64,000 nucleotides of DNA, taken from contig NZ_WHOD01000100.1 in the NCBI RefSeq assembly GCF_013141765.1, positions 26,781 to 90,780 of the forward strand. The letters run 5' to 3'. Origin of the DNA: Paenibacillus foliorum. GTDB taxonomy: Bacteria > Bacillota > Bacilli > Paenibacillales > NBRC-103111. The translations under genes were made by a program, and so were the position numbers. Below, in pieces: positions 16,156 to 24,598 of this stretch; positions within the stretch are counted from its first letter, which is position 1, and each line of letters begins with the position of its first letter. The notes beneath the pieces were generated by a model. The model saw only the letters and a list, made by a program, of their open reading frames with translations. It did no database searches and was not told where the DNA came from.

Positions 16156-17222
16156 GTAAAATACGAGTCGCTATTATTGGTCAAGGCCGCAGCGGATTGA
16201 ACATTCATACGAAAACGTTAAGCGATATGAAAGAGCAATTTGAAATTGTGGCAATAGCGGACGCGATACCGGAAAGATTGGAGAGAGCAGAGCGGGAATA
16301 TGGCTGCGATGTCGTTTCGGATTACAAGGATCTAATTGGCCGGACGGATATAGACTTAGTTATTAATGCTGCCCCGAGTCAGCTGCATGTTCCGGTGACT
16401 CGTTTATTTCTTGAAAATGGAATGAATGTGGTTTGCGAGAAACCTGTTGCCCGAACGGTTGCCGAATTGGATATGTTAGCGGAAACGGCAGAAAAATCGG
16501 GCAAGCTGCTGGTTGCTTTTCACCAAAAACGGTATACCCCCGGTTTTATGAAAGTGAAGGAAATTATAGATTCTGGAGACATCGGCAGGGTGATTCATGT
16601 CAGTATCGTTGATAGTAATTTCTCCCGTCGGTGGGATTGGCAGACGCTGCAAGCGAACAATGGTGGCAACCTGCTGAACAACGGTCCGCATTCGGTTGAT
16701 CAGGCCCTGCAGATTTTTGGCACGGATGTGATGCCGAATGTCACATGCTTCATGGATAGAGCCAACACCTCTGGCGATGCCGAAGACTATGTAAAGGTGA
16801 TTTTGCATGGGAAAGGCCGGCCTGTTATTGATATTGAGGTTTCCTCCTGCAATACGTATTCCAGCTACACATACCATATTCAAGGTACCAATGGCGGCAT
16901 CAAAGGTACTACAACCCATTTGGATTGGAAGTATTTCAAGCCGGAGGAAGCGGTAGAGCATAAGCTGGATACGCAGCCGATTTCCAATGAGCAAGGGGAG
17001 CCTGCATATTGCCGGGAACAACTGAAGTGGTATGAAGAAAGCTGGGATTTTTCAGGGGATCCGAGTACTAAGGAATTGATGAGCACCATGACGGAAACCT
17101 TTTATAAGATGCTGTATCAAACGATGGTCCATAATGCTCCATTGGAGGTTACCCTCGACCAAGTCCGCCAACGGATTGCTGTTATTGAGGAATGCCACAG
17201 GCAAAATCAGATGCAGGAATAA
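16152..17222 (+). CDS. Gfo/Idh/MocA family oxidoreductase
   Basis: A 356-residue NAD(P)-dependent dehydrogenase, the second in this operon. The Rossmann motif is VAIIGQGRSGLNIH, EKP occurs in VVCEKPVARTV, and the active-site region includes HQKRYTPGF and the NGPHSVDQALQIFG helix whose His is usually catalytic. Translationally coupled (ATGA) to the TIM-barrel gene. It is the last gene of the operon; a strong terminator follows. With the enzyme at 6976 the operon has two dehydrogenases, which could oxidise and later re-reduce one sugar position. That pairing is an inference. Confidence 0.9.
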   Translation: MSKIRVAIIGQGRSGLNIHTKTLSDMKEQFEIVAIADAIPERLERAEREYGCDVVSDYKDLIGRTDIDLVINAAPSQLHVPVTRLFLENGMNVVCEKPVARTVAELDMLAETAEKSGKLLVAFHQKRYTPGFMKVKEIIDSGDIGRVIHVSIVDSNFSRRWDWQTLQANNGGNLLNNGPHSVDQALQIFGTDVMPNVTCFMDRANTSGDAEDYVKVILHGKGRPVIDIEVSSCNTYSSYTYHIQGTNGGIKGTTTHLDWKYFKPEEAVEHKLDTQPISNEQGEPAYCREQLKWYEESWDFSGDPSTKELMSTMTETFYKMLYQTMVHNAPLEVTLDQVRQRIAVIEECHRQNQMQE

Positions 17223-17267
17223 AGTATTCAAGCATAACGAGGTGACACACTCGAAAAGGATCAGAAG

Positions 17268-17300
17268 AAGGCTGCCGATCGGCAGCCTTTTCTCTCTTTT
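17268..17300 (+). terminator. Rho-independent terminator
   Basis: A perfect palindrome, AAGGCTGCCGA/TCGGCAGCCTT, at 17268-17289 is followed by TTCTCTCTTTT. It ends the operon that starts near 6658. Confidence 0.9.
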
Positions 17301-17390
17301 AACTCATAGCCTTCCATAGCCATGAACCTGGCGGCAATTGTCCGCTAGTTTTTTTGCATTTTTAGCTTTCCTGTTTATCCCAAATTTTCC

Positions 17391-17420
17391 TTGACAGGAA
17401 AAGCATGGGTTTAGTATTAT
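17391..17420 (+). promoter_or_regulatory. Sigma-A promoter of the dehydratase operon
   Basis: TTGACA (17391-17396), an 18-base spacer and TATTAT (17415-17420) lie about 60 bases before the LacI gene start. Tandem operator-like repeats begin right after the -10. Confidence 0.75.
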
Positions 17421-17426
17421 AGGTTC

Positions 17427-17467
17427 TGAAATCGGTTTTAGAAATCGGTTTTAGAAAACGGTTTTAG
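17427..17467. repeat. Three tandem 13-bp LacI/cre-like operators
   Basis: AAATCGGTTTTAG (17429-17441), AAATCGGTTTTAG (17442-17454) and AAAACGGTTTTAG (17455-17467) stand in perfect head-to-tail array, just downstream of the promoter. Each has the AAANCGNTTT core of LacI/CcpA sites. The first, extended to TGAAATCGGTTTTA, matches the cre consensus at 13 of 14 positions. They may bind the adjacent LacI regulator, CcpA, or both. Confidence 0.7.
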
Positions 17468-17478
17468 AAAGGTGTAAC

Positions 17479-18591
17479 ATGACGACTATTGATGATGTTG
17501 CGAAATTGGCAGGTGTTTCCAAGAGCTCCGTTTCCAGAGTTATTAACGGTAACTTCCAGTACATGTCTGAAGAGATGAGGGGGAAAATAGAGCAAGCCAT
17601 CAAGGATTTGGACTATAGACCTAACTCAGTTGCTCAGAGCCTGAAGAAAAAGGAGACCAAAGTAATCGGACTCGTTGTTGGCGATCTGAACTCCTTTTGG
17701 TCCGTAGCCTTAAGGGGGGTGCAGGAAGAGTGCATGCGCAACGGATACGGGCTTATGGTCAGTGAATCCGCATGGGATCCGGAAAGAGATTTAGCCAATA
17801 TACATATGATGAAAAGCAAGCGGGTAGACGGACTTATAGTCAGTCCAATCCGTCAACATAAGCAAGTCGATGACTTATTAAACTCTTTAGATATTCCTTA
17901 TATATTCGCAGACAGCACATGGGAAGAAATCGTTACAGACCAAGTGGTCACAAATACTATCGCGGGAGCCGTAGAAGCCGTAGAGCATCTCATTCAACTG
18001 GGGCACAGCCGGATCGCGACCATATTGTTTACTTTAGAAAACTCTGTGCGCAAAGAAAGGCTTGAGGGTTACAAAAGGGCTCTGCAAAAGCACGGCCTGC
18101 CTTTGGACGAAACGATTATTAAAATATGCAAGGCCGGTAAAGGAACCGGGGTAGAGGCTGTAATCGAGCTATTACATATGCCGGATCGCCCTACAGCTAT
18201 TTTTTCCACCAATATGCATTTAACTTTGGATGTGCTTAAAGGAGTCAGAATGGCAGGATTGGATGTGCCCGGAGATATCTCGGTTGTAGGGTATGATGAT
18301 TCCGAATGGGCGCCATTGCTGGATCCTCCACTGACCACAGTGGCTGTTCCGGCATTTCAGATGGGGGTGAAGGCTGCATCGCTGCTTATTCAGAAGCTTC
18401 AGAACAAGAAGCCGAGAAAGCCGAAGAAAATTGAAATCATGCCTAAGCTGATGATCCGCCACTCGGCCACTCAGTTGAATCAGAGCAGGAAAGCCGATGA
18501 GTTGCCGGTTGTTAAGCTATCCGACCATACTTTAACGAAGGAGAAATCAAATGAAAATCACCAAACTGGAGCTAATTCACGTAAGGCCTAG
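17479..18591 (+). CDS. LacI-family transcriptional regulator
   Basis: A 370-residue repressor. HTH at about residues 2-24 (TIDDVAKLAGVSKSSVSRVI), hinge IKDLDYRPNSVAQSLKKKE, then the two-lobed sugar-binding domain with VVGYDDSEWAPLLDPPLTTV near residue 275. It lies directly behind three tandem operator-like repeats and heads the operon with two enolase-superfamily dehydratases, so it probably responds to a sugar acid or its precursor. The last 41 bases overlap the next gene in another frame. The resulting tail, KLSDHTLTKEKSNENHQTG, looks like a non-conserved extension. Start ATG 17479 behind GAAAGGTG. Confidence 0.92.
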   Translation: MTTIDDVAKLAGVSKSSVSRVINGNFQYMSEEMRGKIEQAIKDLDYRPNSVAQSLKKKETKVIGLVVGDLNSFWSVALRGVQEECMRNGYGLMVSESAWDPERDLANIHMMKSKRVDGLIVSPIRQHKQVDDLLNSLDIPYIFADSTWEEIVTDQVVTNTIAGAVEAVEHLIQLGHSRIATILFTLENSVRKERLEGYKRALQKHGLPLDETIIKICKAGKGTGVEAVIELLHMPDRPTAIFSTNMHLTLDVLKGVRMAGLDVPGDISVVGYDDSEWAPLLDPPLTTVAVPAFQMGVKAASLLIQKLQNKKPRKPKKIEIMPKLMIRHSATQLNQSRKADELPVVKLSDHTLTKEKSNENHQTGANSRKA

Positions 18592-19684
18592 ATGGTTGTT
18601 TCTAAAAGTACATACAGATGAAGGGTTGGTCGGCTACGGCGAACCCATTGTGGAGGGCAGAGCCAAAACGGTTGAAACGGCTATTCATGAGCTGGAATCC
18701 TATTTAATAGGAGAAGACCCTCTAAAAATTGAGCATCATTGGCAAGCGATGTACAGAGGTGCTTTTTACCGTGGGGGGCCGATACTTGTGAGCGCTATCA
18801 GTGGGATCGAGCAGGCTCTTTGGGATATAAAGGGAAAATTTTATAATATGCCTGTGTATGAAATGTTAGGCGGTGTATGCCGCAATAAAATTCGTATGTA
18901 CGCTCATTGTCACGGCAACACAGTCGAGGATTCGGTTCGTACCGCTCTCCGCCGCAAGGAGCAGGGCTTCACGGCAATTAAGATCGGACTCGATGCTCCT
19001 GTGCAAATTGTAGATAATCTAGCGTACTTAGAACGACAGGTCGAAAGACTGGCCTCGATCCGTAAGGCTGTCGGTAAAGAAATGGATATCGCGATAGATT
19101 TCCATGGACGTGTCAGCCCTGCTATGGCGATTCGTTTAGCAGCTGCCTTTGAACCGTATTATCCGATGTTTATAGAGGAGCCCTGCTTGCCGGAAAATGT
19201 GGATCAAATGGTCAAAATATCCCAATCAACCACAATTCCAATTGCTACCGGAGAACGGTTATTTACGAAATGGGGATTCCGCGAATTAATAGAAAAGGGA
19301 GCGGTTGCGATAGTTCAGCCGGATTTGTGCCACGCCGGAGGAATCTTCGAATCCAAGAAGATAGCAGCCATGGCAGAGAGTCATTACGGGGCTGTAGCTC
19401 CTCATAATCCTCTCGGTCCGATCTCTCTTGCAGCCTGCTTGCAATTGGATACATGCACGCCCAACTTCCTTATACAAGAGCATCCTACCATAGATGACCA
19501 ATCCGATTTAGGTGTAGGCTTTCTGAAGAAGCCATTCCAAATTGAAAACGGTTACATCCAAATTCCCGAAGGGCCGGGCTTAGGGATTGAGATTGATGAG
19601 GAAGCATTGAAGGAGAAACAATACGAAGGCAACTGGGATACACCGAGATTGTACCATGAGGACGGTTCTGTAGCGGATTGGTAG
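18551..19684 (+). CDS. dgoD: D-galactonate dehydratase-like enzyme (enolase superfamily, MR/MLE)
   Basis: A 377-residue Mg-dependent acid-sugar dehydratase. The sequence closely follows E. coli DgoD from start (KITKLELIHV) to end (HEDGSVADW). Ligand and catalytic residues fall at the same numbering I recall for DgoD: Asp183 and His185 in AIDFHGRV, Glu209 in FIEEP, Glu235 in ATGERL, His285 in PHNPLGP, and Glu310 in LIQEH. Dehydration of an aldonate to its 2-keto-3-deoxy derivative is therefore expected. D-galactonate is the prototype substrate, but related aldonates cannot be excluded. Start ATG 18551 follows GAAGGAG. A paralogue lies at 22921 on the other side of the importer. Confidence 0.85.
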   Translation: MKITKLELIHVRPRWLFLKVHTDEGLVGYGEPIVEGRAKTVETAIHELESYLIGEDPLKIEHHWQAMYRGAFYRGGPILVSAISGIEQALWDIKGKFYNMPVYEMLGGVCRNKIRMYAHCHGNTVEDSVRTALRRKEQGFTAIKIGLDAPVQIVDNLAYLERQVERLASIRKAVGKEMDIAIDFHGRVSPAMAIRLAAAFEPYYPMFIEEPCLPENVDQMVKISQSTTIPIATGERLFTKWGFRELIEKGAVAIVQPDLCHAGGIFESKKIAAMAESHYGAVAPHNPLGPISLAACLQLDTCTPNFLIQEHPTIDDQSDLGVGFLKKPFQIENGYIQIPEGPGLGIEIDEEALKEKQYEGNWDTPRLYHEDGSVADW

Positions 19685-19745
19685 GTGGCAAACCCGCCTG
19701 TCTGCTTCAAAATATAAATTTAAGGACGAAACGGGAGGGTTTACA

Positions 19746-21116
19746 ATGAAAAAAGCTTTAAAAGGATTGACAGCGCTTGCAATTTCGACATCAATGATGG
19801 CTGCAGGCTGTTCAACACAAGAAAGCAGTGCCCCATCCAGTAGTCAACCCAGCAGCACAGGCGGAGAACAACCAAAGACTGCGGCTCCGGCGGCAGCGAA
19901 AAGCAATGAACCGATTACGTTGAAAATTATTTCCCCGACCGTGGTGGAAAAGCCTGAAGGTGATGTCGAAAAGAAATTCGCTGATGACTTCATGGCCAAA
20001 AATCCTAATATCAAAATCGAATTTATTGGCGTTCCGATGAACGATGTTTACGGCAAGATCATTACGATGGCTACAGGCGGCGACATGCCCGACATTTTCG
20101 TGAATAGTCCTGAATTTTATGCTAAAGCTTACGAAATGGGTTTGACGGAAGATATGAATACACTGCTGGGCGCGGACTATGTGAAGGGCTTCCATCCAGC
20201 GACATTGAAGGAAGCTATATTTGATAATAAACTGCAGTATGCTCCGTTCTTTACGATCCCTACGGGCTTGCTATACCGCAAGGATTGGTTGGATAAGGAG
20301 GGTATCAAGCCGCCGGAGACTTGGGATGAGTTTATCGAAGCCACCAAGAAGCTGACGAAGGATTCCGACGGGGATGGAAAGAAAGACCGTTGGGGCTTTG
20401 CATTGGTAGGTTCTAAAAACGGCTCTGGCGGCTCACGGTTTATTCCGATCATGCGTACGTTCGGAGCAACGGAATTGGTGCAGAACGATAAAAAGGAATG
20501 GACGACTCAATTCGCTTCACCTGAAGCTGTTCAAGCGTTCCAGCTGTACGGCGATTTGGTGAATAAATATGATGTTGTGCCTCCAGGCCCCTTGCAAACC
20601 TCTTATGCGGAAGCCGTAAGTCTGATGGCTTCGGAGAAAGCAGCCATGATGGTTACAGGTCCGCATTCCATTGGTGCCATAATAAAGCAAAATCCGGCGT
20701 TGGAGGGCAAGCTTGCGGGTGTGCCGCTGCCACATGCGCCAGGGAAAAGCCCGGTTTCTTTCTTAGGTATGCTTGGCTTCTCTGTTTCCGCCAAGAGCAA
20801 GCATAAGAAAGAAGCTGCAGACTATGTGAAGTTCATTTTGGAGAAACAAAATCAGCTGGAGTGGAATAAAGTGACAGGACGCTTCCCGACCCGCCTTGAT
20901 GCGAGTGCGGATTCACAGATCAAAAGCCCAGCGCTTGAGGGCTTTCTAAAGGCGATGGATTATTCAGTTCAGGTGCCTGTCGTTCCTTACTACGCTAATG
21001 TACAGGTTGCTGCAGCAGAAGCTTATCAAGCCGTTATCACCAAGCAATCCAGTGCCGAGGATGCCGCCAAGAAAGCCGCAGCTGCAACACAGAATGAAAT
21101 CAAAAACAATAAGTAG
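19746..21116 (+). CDS. ABC sugar-binding lipoprotein (CUT1)
   Basis: A 456-residue solute-binding protein. The signal peptide runs to the lipobox AAGC at about residue 22, followed by a Ser/Pro/Ala-rich linker. The body has family-1 binding-protein landmarks: GGDMPDIFVNSPEFYAKAY, TGLLYRKDWLDKEGIKPPET and KEAADYVKFILE. Gene order binding protein, permease, permease is classical for UgpB-type importers. Its ligand is probably the sugar acid or oligosaccharide handled by the flanking dehydratases. Start 19746 behind GGGAGGG. Confidence 0.93.
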   Translation: MKKALKGLTALAISTSMMAAGCSTQESSAPSSSQPSSTGGEQPKTAAPAAAKSNEPITLKIISPTVVEKPEGDVEKKFADDFMAKNPNIKIEFIGVPMNDVYGKIITMATGGDMPDIFVNSPEFYAKAYEMGLTEDMNTLLGADYVKGFHPATLKEAIFDNKLQYAPFFTIPTGLLYRKDWLDKEGIKPPETWDEFIEATKKLTKDSDGDGKKDRWGFALVGSKNGSGGSRFIPIMRTFGATELVQNDKKEWTTQFASPEAVQAFQLYGDLVNKYDVVPPGPLQTSYAEAVSLMASEKAAMMVTGPHSIGAIIKQNPALEGKLAGVPLPHAPGKSPVSFLGMLGFSVSAKSKHKKEAADYVKFILEKQNQLEWNKVTGRFPTRLDASADSQIKSPALEGFLKAMDYSVQVPVVPYYANVQVAAAEAYQAVITKQSSAEDAAKKAAAATQNEIKNNK

Positions 21117-21122
21117 CAGGGT

Positions 21123-21163
21123 GTTTTATAGGGAAGAGCCAACCGGCTTTTCCCTAATAAAAC
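21123..21163 (+). other. Long intercistronic stem-loop after the binding-protein gene
   Basis: GTTTTATAGGGAAGAGCC pairs with GGCTTTTCCCTAATAAAAC (one bulge, one G-U) around an AACC loop. No T-run follows and the permeases continue downstream. Such stems commonly protect the abundant binding-protein mRNA from 3' decay, giving it higher expression than the permeases. Confidence 0.6.
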
Positions 21164-21179
21164 GAAGAAGAGGAGGGTC

Positions 21180-22061
21180 ATGGTGAGAAGGTCATACGCA
21201 TATCAAACTCCTTGGCCGGGGTATTGGTTCATCCTGCCGGCTCTTCTTACGATGCTGGCTTTAATCGCGTATCCGTTAGTGTTTGGAGTATTTATAAGCG
21301 GATACGATACGAATCTCATTAACAAGTGGAAATTAGTCGGTTTCCAGTACTATACTCAAGCTTTATCGGATCCTGAGTTTTTTCATAAAATAGGGCTGAC
21401 CTTCAAGTTCGCTTTTTTAGTCGTCATAGGTAACATGTTTGTTGGAACGCTGCTGGGTATCTTGTTGAATATGAAGATACGGTTCCGGTTGTTCTTCCGT
21501 GCCGTGCTTATATTGCCGTGGCTTTTTCCGGAAGTTGTGGTTGCTCTGCTATGGAAATGGATGTATAACCCGCTGTACGGTCTGTTTAATTACATATTAC
21601 AAGGGATGCATCTTATTACAAACCCCATCCCATGGTTGGACGATCCGGGATTTGCCATGGTTGGAGTTGTCATCGCATGTATTTGGAAGGGTTATCCGTT
21701 GGTTATGATCCTGATTTTGGCCGGATTGCAGTCCATATCCAAAGATTTGTACGAGGCAGCGGAAATCGATGGAGGCAATAAGTGGCAGTTATTCCGAAAC
21801 ATTACTTTGCCTGGCCTTATGCCTGTATTGCTAGTCACCTTAATCTTGGAAACTGTCTGGTGGTTTAAGCATTTTACAATCATTTGGTTATTGACGGCCG
21901 GAGGTCCGGTTGATGCTACCAGCGTGATCAGTATTGATATTTATAAGATTGCCTTCCAGGATTTCCGTTTCGGAAGAGCGTCGGCGATTGCTGTCCTCGT
22001 GTTTATCATCTGTTTCATTGTTAGCTATCTGTACAGGAGGTTCATGGCAGATGATAAATAA
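21180..22061 (+). CDS. CUT1 ABC importer permease (UgpA/MalF-like)
   Basis: A 293-residue, roughly six-helix permease. The first helix is WFILPALLTMLALIAYPLVF; the EAA loop is LYEAAEIDGGNKWQLFRNITLP near residue 185. It ends ...IVSYLYRRFMADDK. Start ATG 21180 follows AGAGGAGGG. The last 11 bases overlap the next permease gene. Partner binding protein is at 19746. Confidence 0.92.
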   Translation: MVRRSYAYQTPWPGYWFILPALLTMLALIAYPLVFGVFISGYDTNLINKWKLVGFQYYTQALSDPEFFHKIGLTFKFAFLVVIGNMFVGTLLGILLNMKIRFRLFFRAVLILPWLFPEVVVALLWKWMYNPLYGLFNYILQGMHLITNPIPWLDDPGFAMVGVVIACIWKGYPLVMILILAGLQSISKDLYEAAEIDGGNKWQLFRNITLPGLMPVLLVTLILETVWWFKHFTIIWLLTAGGPVDATSVISIDIYKIAFQDFRFGRASAIAVLVFIICFIVSYLYRRFMADDK

Positions 22062-22890
22062 AAAGCGTCTTTTGCTGCAAAATAGTATATCGTATGCGAT
22101 CTTAGTGCTGGTAGGTATTTCGGTTCTGATCCCGGTTCTTTGGATGCTGTCAACTTCATTGAAGAACGATACCGAAATATTCACGATCCCGCCAAGATGG
22201 ATTCCCTTGGAGGCAACCATCGTTCCTTATCAACGAATATGGACCGATTATCCTTTTGCCCGGTATTTTATTAACAGCTTTGTTGTGGTATCCGTATCCA
22301 CTTTAATTTCTCTAGCCTTCTCCTGCTTGGCCGGATATGGTGCTTCGAGGTTTCATTTTAAAGGCAAGGGAATGTTTCTGACCTTTCTGCTGGTTACCCA
22401 GATGTTTCCGTCCATCATGCTGTTGATTCCATTTTATAAAATTATCCAAACTCTCGGACTCATTAATACCCATACTGCACTCATAATGACGTATATATCA
22501 TTTACTATTCCGTTCTGCTCGTGGATGATGATGGGTTACTTTCAAAGTATTCCGAAAGAGCTGGATGAAGCCGCGGCTATCGATGGCTGCAGCCGGTTCC
22601 GGACGTTTGTGCAAATCGTGTTTCCACTCAGCTTGCCTGGAGTTGCGGCAACTTCCATCTATTCGTTTATTACGGGCTGGAATGAGTATATGTTCGCACT
22701 AGTCTTGACTCAATCCGAAACGATGAAAACCGTACCTATCGGGATAGGTCAGCTCATCGGGCAATACAAAATTATGTGGAACGATATGATGGCGGCATCG
22801 CTTGTGGCCATTATTCCACTTACGATCATCTTTTTGTTCTTCCAAAGGTTTCTAATAAGCAGCTTAACTGCCGGAGCGGTCAAATCCTAG
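22051..22890 (+). CDS. CUT1 ABC importer permease (UgpE/MalG-like)
   Basis: A 279-residue permease. EAA loop: ELDEAAAIDGCSRFRTFVQIVFPLSLPG. Helices start at ISYAILVLVGISVLIPVLWM, a normal MalG-type N-terminus. ATG 22051 is chosen because ACAGGAGG precedes it at 22034-22041 and upstream in-frame codons (from 21934) encode a charged, non-family extension lying inside the preceding gene. Overlap with the previous gene is 11 bases, indicating coupled translation. Confidence 0.9.
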   Translation: MINKKRLLLQNSISYAILVLVGISVLIPVLWMLSTSLKNDTEIFTIPPRWIPLEATIVPYQRIWTDYPFARYFINSFVVVSVSTLISLAFSCLAGYGASRFHFKGKGMFLTFLLVTQMFPSIMLLIPFYKIIQTLGLINTHTALIMTYISFTIPFCSWMMMGYFQSIPKELDEAAAIDGCSRFRTFVQIVFPLSLPGVAATSIYSFITGWNEYMFALVLTQSETMKTVPIGIGQLIGQYKIMWNDMMAASLVAIIPLTIIFLFFQRFLISSLTAGAVKS

Positions 22891-22920
22891 ATTGTTACAG
22901 GGGAAAGGATGAGTGGGACT

Positions 22921-24057
22921 ATGAAAATTACAAAAATGGAAGTTATTCATGTGAAACCAAGGTACTCATTTCTGAAAATAGTTACGGATGAAGGTATTAC
23001 AGGTATCGGGGAGGCTTGCTTGGAAGGGAGAGCGCGGGTCGTCGAGATGGCCATCCAAGATTTTGAATATATGCTACTTGGTCAAGACCCGAGAAATATC
23101 GAGCATTTGTGGAATTTAATGTACCGGGGAACCTTTTATCGTGCCGGAGCCATTATGTGCAGCGCCATTAGTGCAATCGACCAGGCGTTGTGGGATATTT
23201 TGGGAAAAAGCTTAAATGTCCCGGTATATAAACTGTTAGGTGGAGCGGTGCGGGATAAAATTCGCGTCTACAAGCATGTAAATACTGATGAAAAAGTAAC
23301 CACAGATGATATGGAAAGGTTTATTGGGCTCGCTAAGAAGGCGGTTCAAGAAGGATATACGATGATCAAAACGGCTTTGCCCGGACCGGCTCATATCCTT
23401 GAAACGAAGGGCTTCATCGACCGACAGGTTCAAAGGGTGGCAGCTTTGCGCGAAGCGATCGGACCGGATGTCGATTTCGGCATCGATTTTCACGGCAGAG
23501 TAAGTCCGGCGCTTGCCATGCAGCTAATTAAAGAGTTCGAGCCGTTCAAACCGATGTTTATCGAAGAGCCTTGCCTGCCCGAGAATGTGGATACGATGGT
23601 GACAATCGCGCGTTCGACTACAATTCCTATAGCTACTGGAGAAAGGCTGTATACACGGTGGGGCTTTAAGGATGTATTGGAAAAGCAAGCTGCAGCCATC
23701 CTGCAGCCCGATCTTGCTCATTGCGGAGGCATTACGGAAGCCAAAAAAATTGCAGCGATGGGAGAGGTGTATTATACGGGCTTCGCTCCGCATAATCCGC
23801 TCGGGCCGGTTAATTTGGCAGCAAGCATCCAATTGTCAGCAACGGTTCCAAGCTTTGTAGCTCAGGAGCAGATTACACTCGGTGAAGGGCTGATTAAACA
23901 GCCGTTTGTGCTGAAGGATGGTTACGTTGACCTTCCGACGGCTCCGGGACTGGGTGTTGAGCTAGATGAGGAGAAGATTGCCCCATTGCGGTATTCCGGA
24001 GATTGGAAGCTGCCGTACTGGATTCATGAAGACGATCATTCGGTTGCTGATTGGTAA
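22921..24057 (+). CDS. Second galactonate-dehydratase-like enolase-superfamily enzyme
   Basis: A 378-residue paralogue of the enzyme at 18551, similar along its whole length, with every ligand retained: Asp189 and His191 in GIDFHGRV, Glu215 in FIEEP, Glu241 in ATGERL, His291 in PHNPLGP, Glu316 in VAQEQ. The main differences are a six-residue longer capping loop (HVNTDEKVTTDDMERF at about 119-134) and changes in the N-terminal 20s loop (IGEACLEGRARVVE), regions that set substrate choice in this superfamily. It may thus act on a different aldonate or stereoisomer. ATG 22921 has a well-spaced AAAGGA; ATG 22909 would be too close to its site. Confidence 0.85.
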   Translation: MKITKMEVIHVKPRYSFLKIVTDEGITGIGEACLEGRARVVEMAIQDFEYMLLGQDPRNIEHLWNLMYRGTFYRAGAIMCSAISAIDQALWDILGKSLNVPVYKLLGGAVRDKIRVYKHVNTDEKVTTDDMERFIGLAKKAVQEGYTMIKTALPGPAHILETKGFIDRQVQRVAALREAIGPDVDFGIDFHGRVSPALAMQLIKEFEPFKPMFIEEPCLPENVDTMVTIARSTTIPIATGERLYTRWGFKDVLEKQAAAILQPDLAHCGGITEAKKIAAMGEVYYTGFAPHNPLGPVNLAASIQLSATVPSFVAQEQITLGEGLIKQPFVLKDGYVDLPTAPGLGVELDEEKIAPLRYSGDWKLPYWIHEDDHSVADW

Positions 24058-24069
24058 TTTACTGGGGGA

Positions 24070-24519
24070 ATGGTATTGATAAAGGCAACCAGGGTGTTAT
24101 CGAATGAGATGTCGGAGGCGGATACCCGTCACTCCAAGCGAGTGGGTATTTGGTTCGGTATTATTTTCAGTTTAGAAGGTGTGTTGATTGGTGCCGCAAG
24201 CGCAATTTGCAGCGCAACCAATCACTTTGATTTGTTCTTCCCTGTAATGGCCCTTATTGTCGGTGCTCATTTCTTTCCGCTGGCTCATCTTTTCCGAATC
24301 AAGACCCACTATATTACTGGGTTGCTCCTTTGCTTGCTTGCGACAATTACATTGCTTATGGTGCCCGCTAGAGTTACTCTAGGGAATCATCAGATTGTGG
24401 CATGGTGGACAGTGGTTGGCTTTGGCTCAGGCCTGATATTATGGGGAGCTGGGGTGACGGTTTGGCTTACAGGCAGCAGGCTGTTGAACAAGGCACAGAA
24501 TGGAGATAATCAATTTTAG
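24070..24519 (+). CDS. Small four-helix membrane protein of unknown function
   Basis: A 149-residue protein with about four predicted transmembrane stretches: GIWFGIIFSLEGVLIGAASAI, FFPVMALIVGAHFFPLAHLF, YITGLLLCLLATITLLMV and VAWWTVVGFGSGLILWGAGV. The N-terminus is polar. I cannot name a family with certainty. It follows the second dehydratase by 12 bases and precedes the TIM-barrel gene, so co-expression is likely although a link to sugar catabolism is not obvious. The ribosome site GGGGGA is only about two to three bases from ATG 24070, so a start a few codons later is possible. Confidence 0.7.
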   Translation: MVLIKATRVLSNEMSEADTRHSKRVGIWFGIIFSLEGVLIGAASAICSATNHFDLFFPVMALIVGAHFFPLAHLFRIKTHYITGLLLCLLATITLLMVPARVTLGNHQIVAWWTVVGFGSGLILWGAGVTVWLTGSRLLNKAQNGDNQF

Positions 24520-24598
24520 CTGTGTGAGTGATGATCCTATAAAGTAAGGCAGGCCAATAGGCTGCAGATTGATTGTTAATAGTGGGAGGAAGTCTGTC

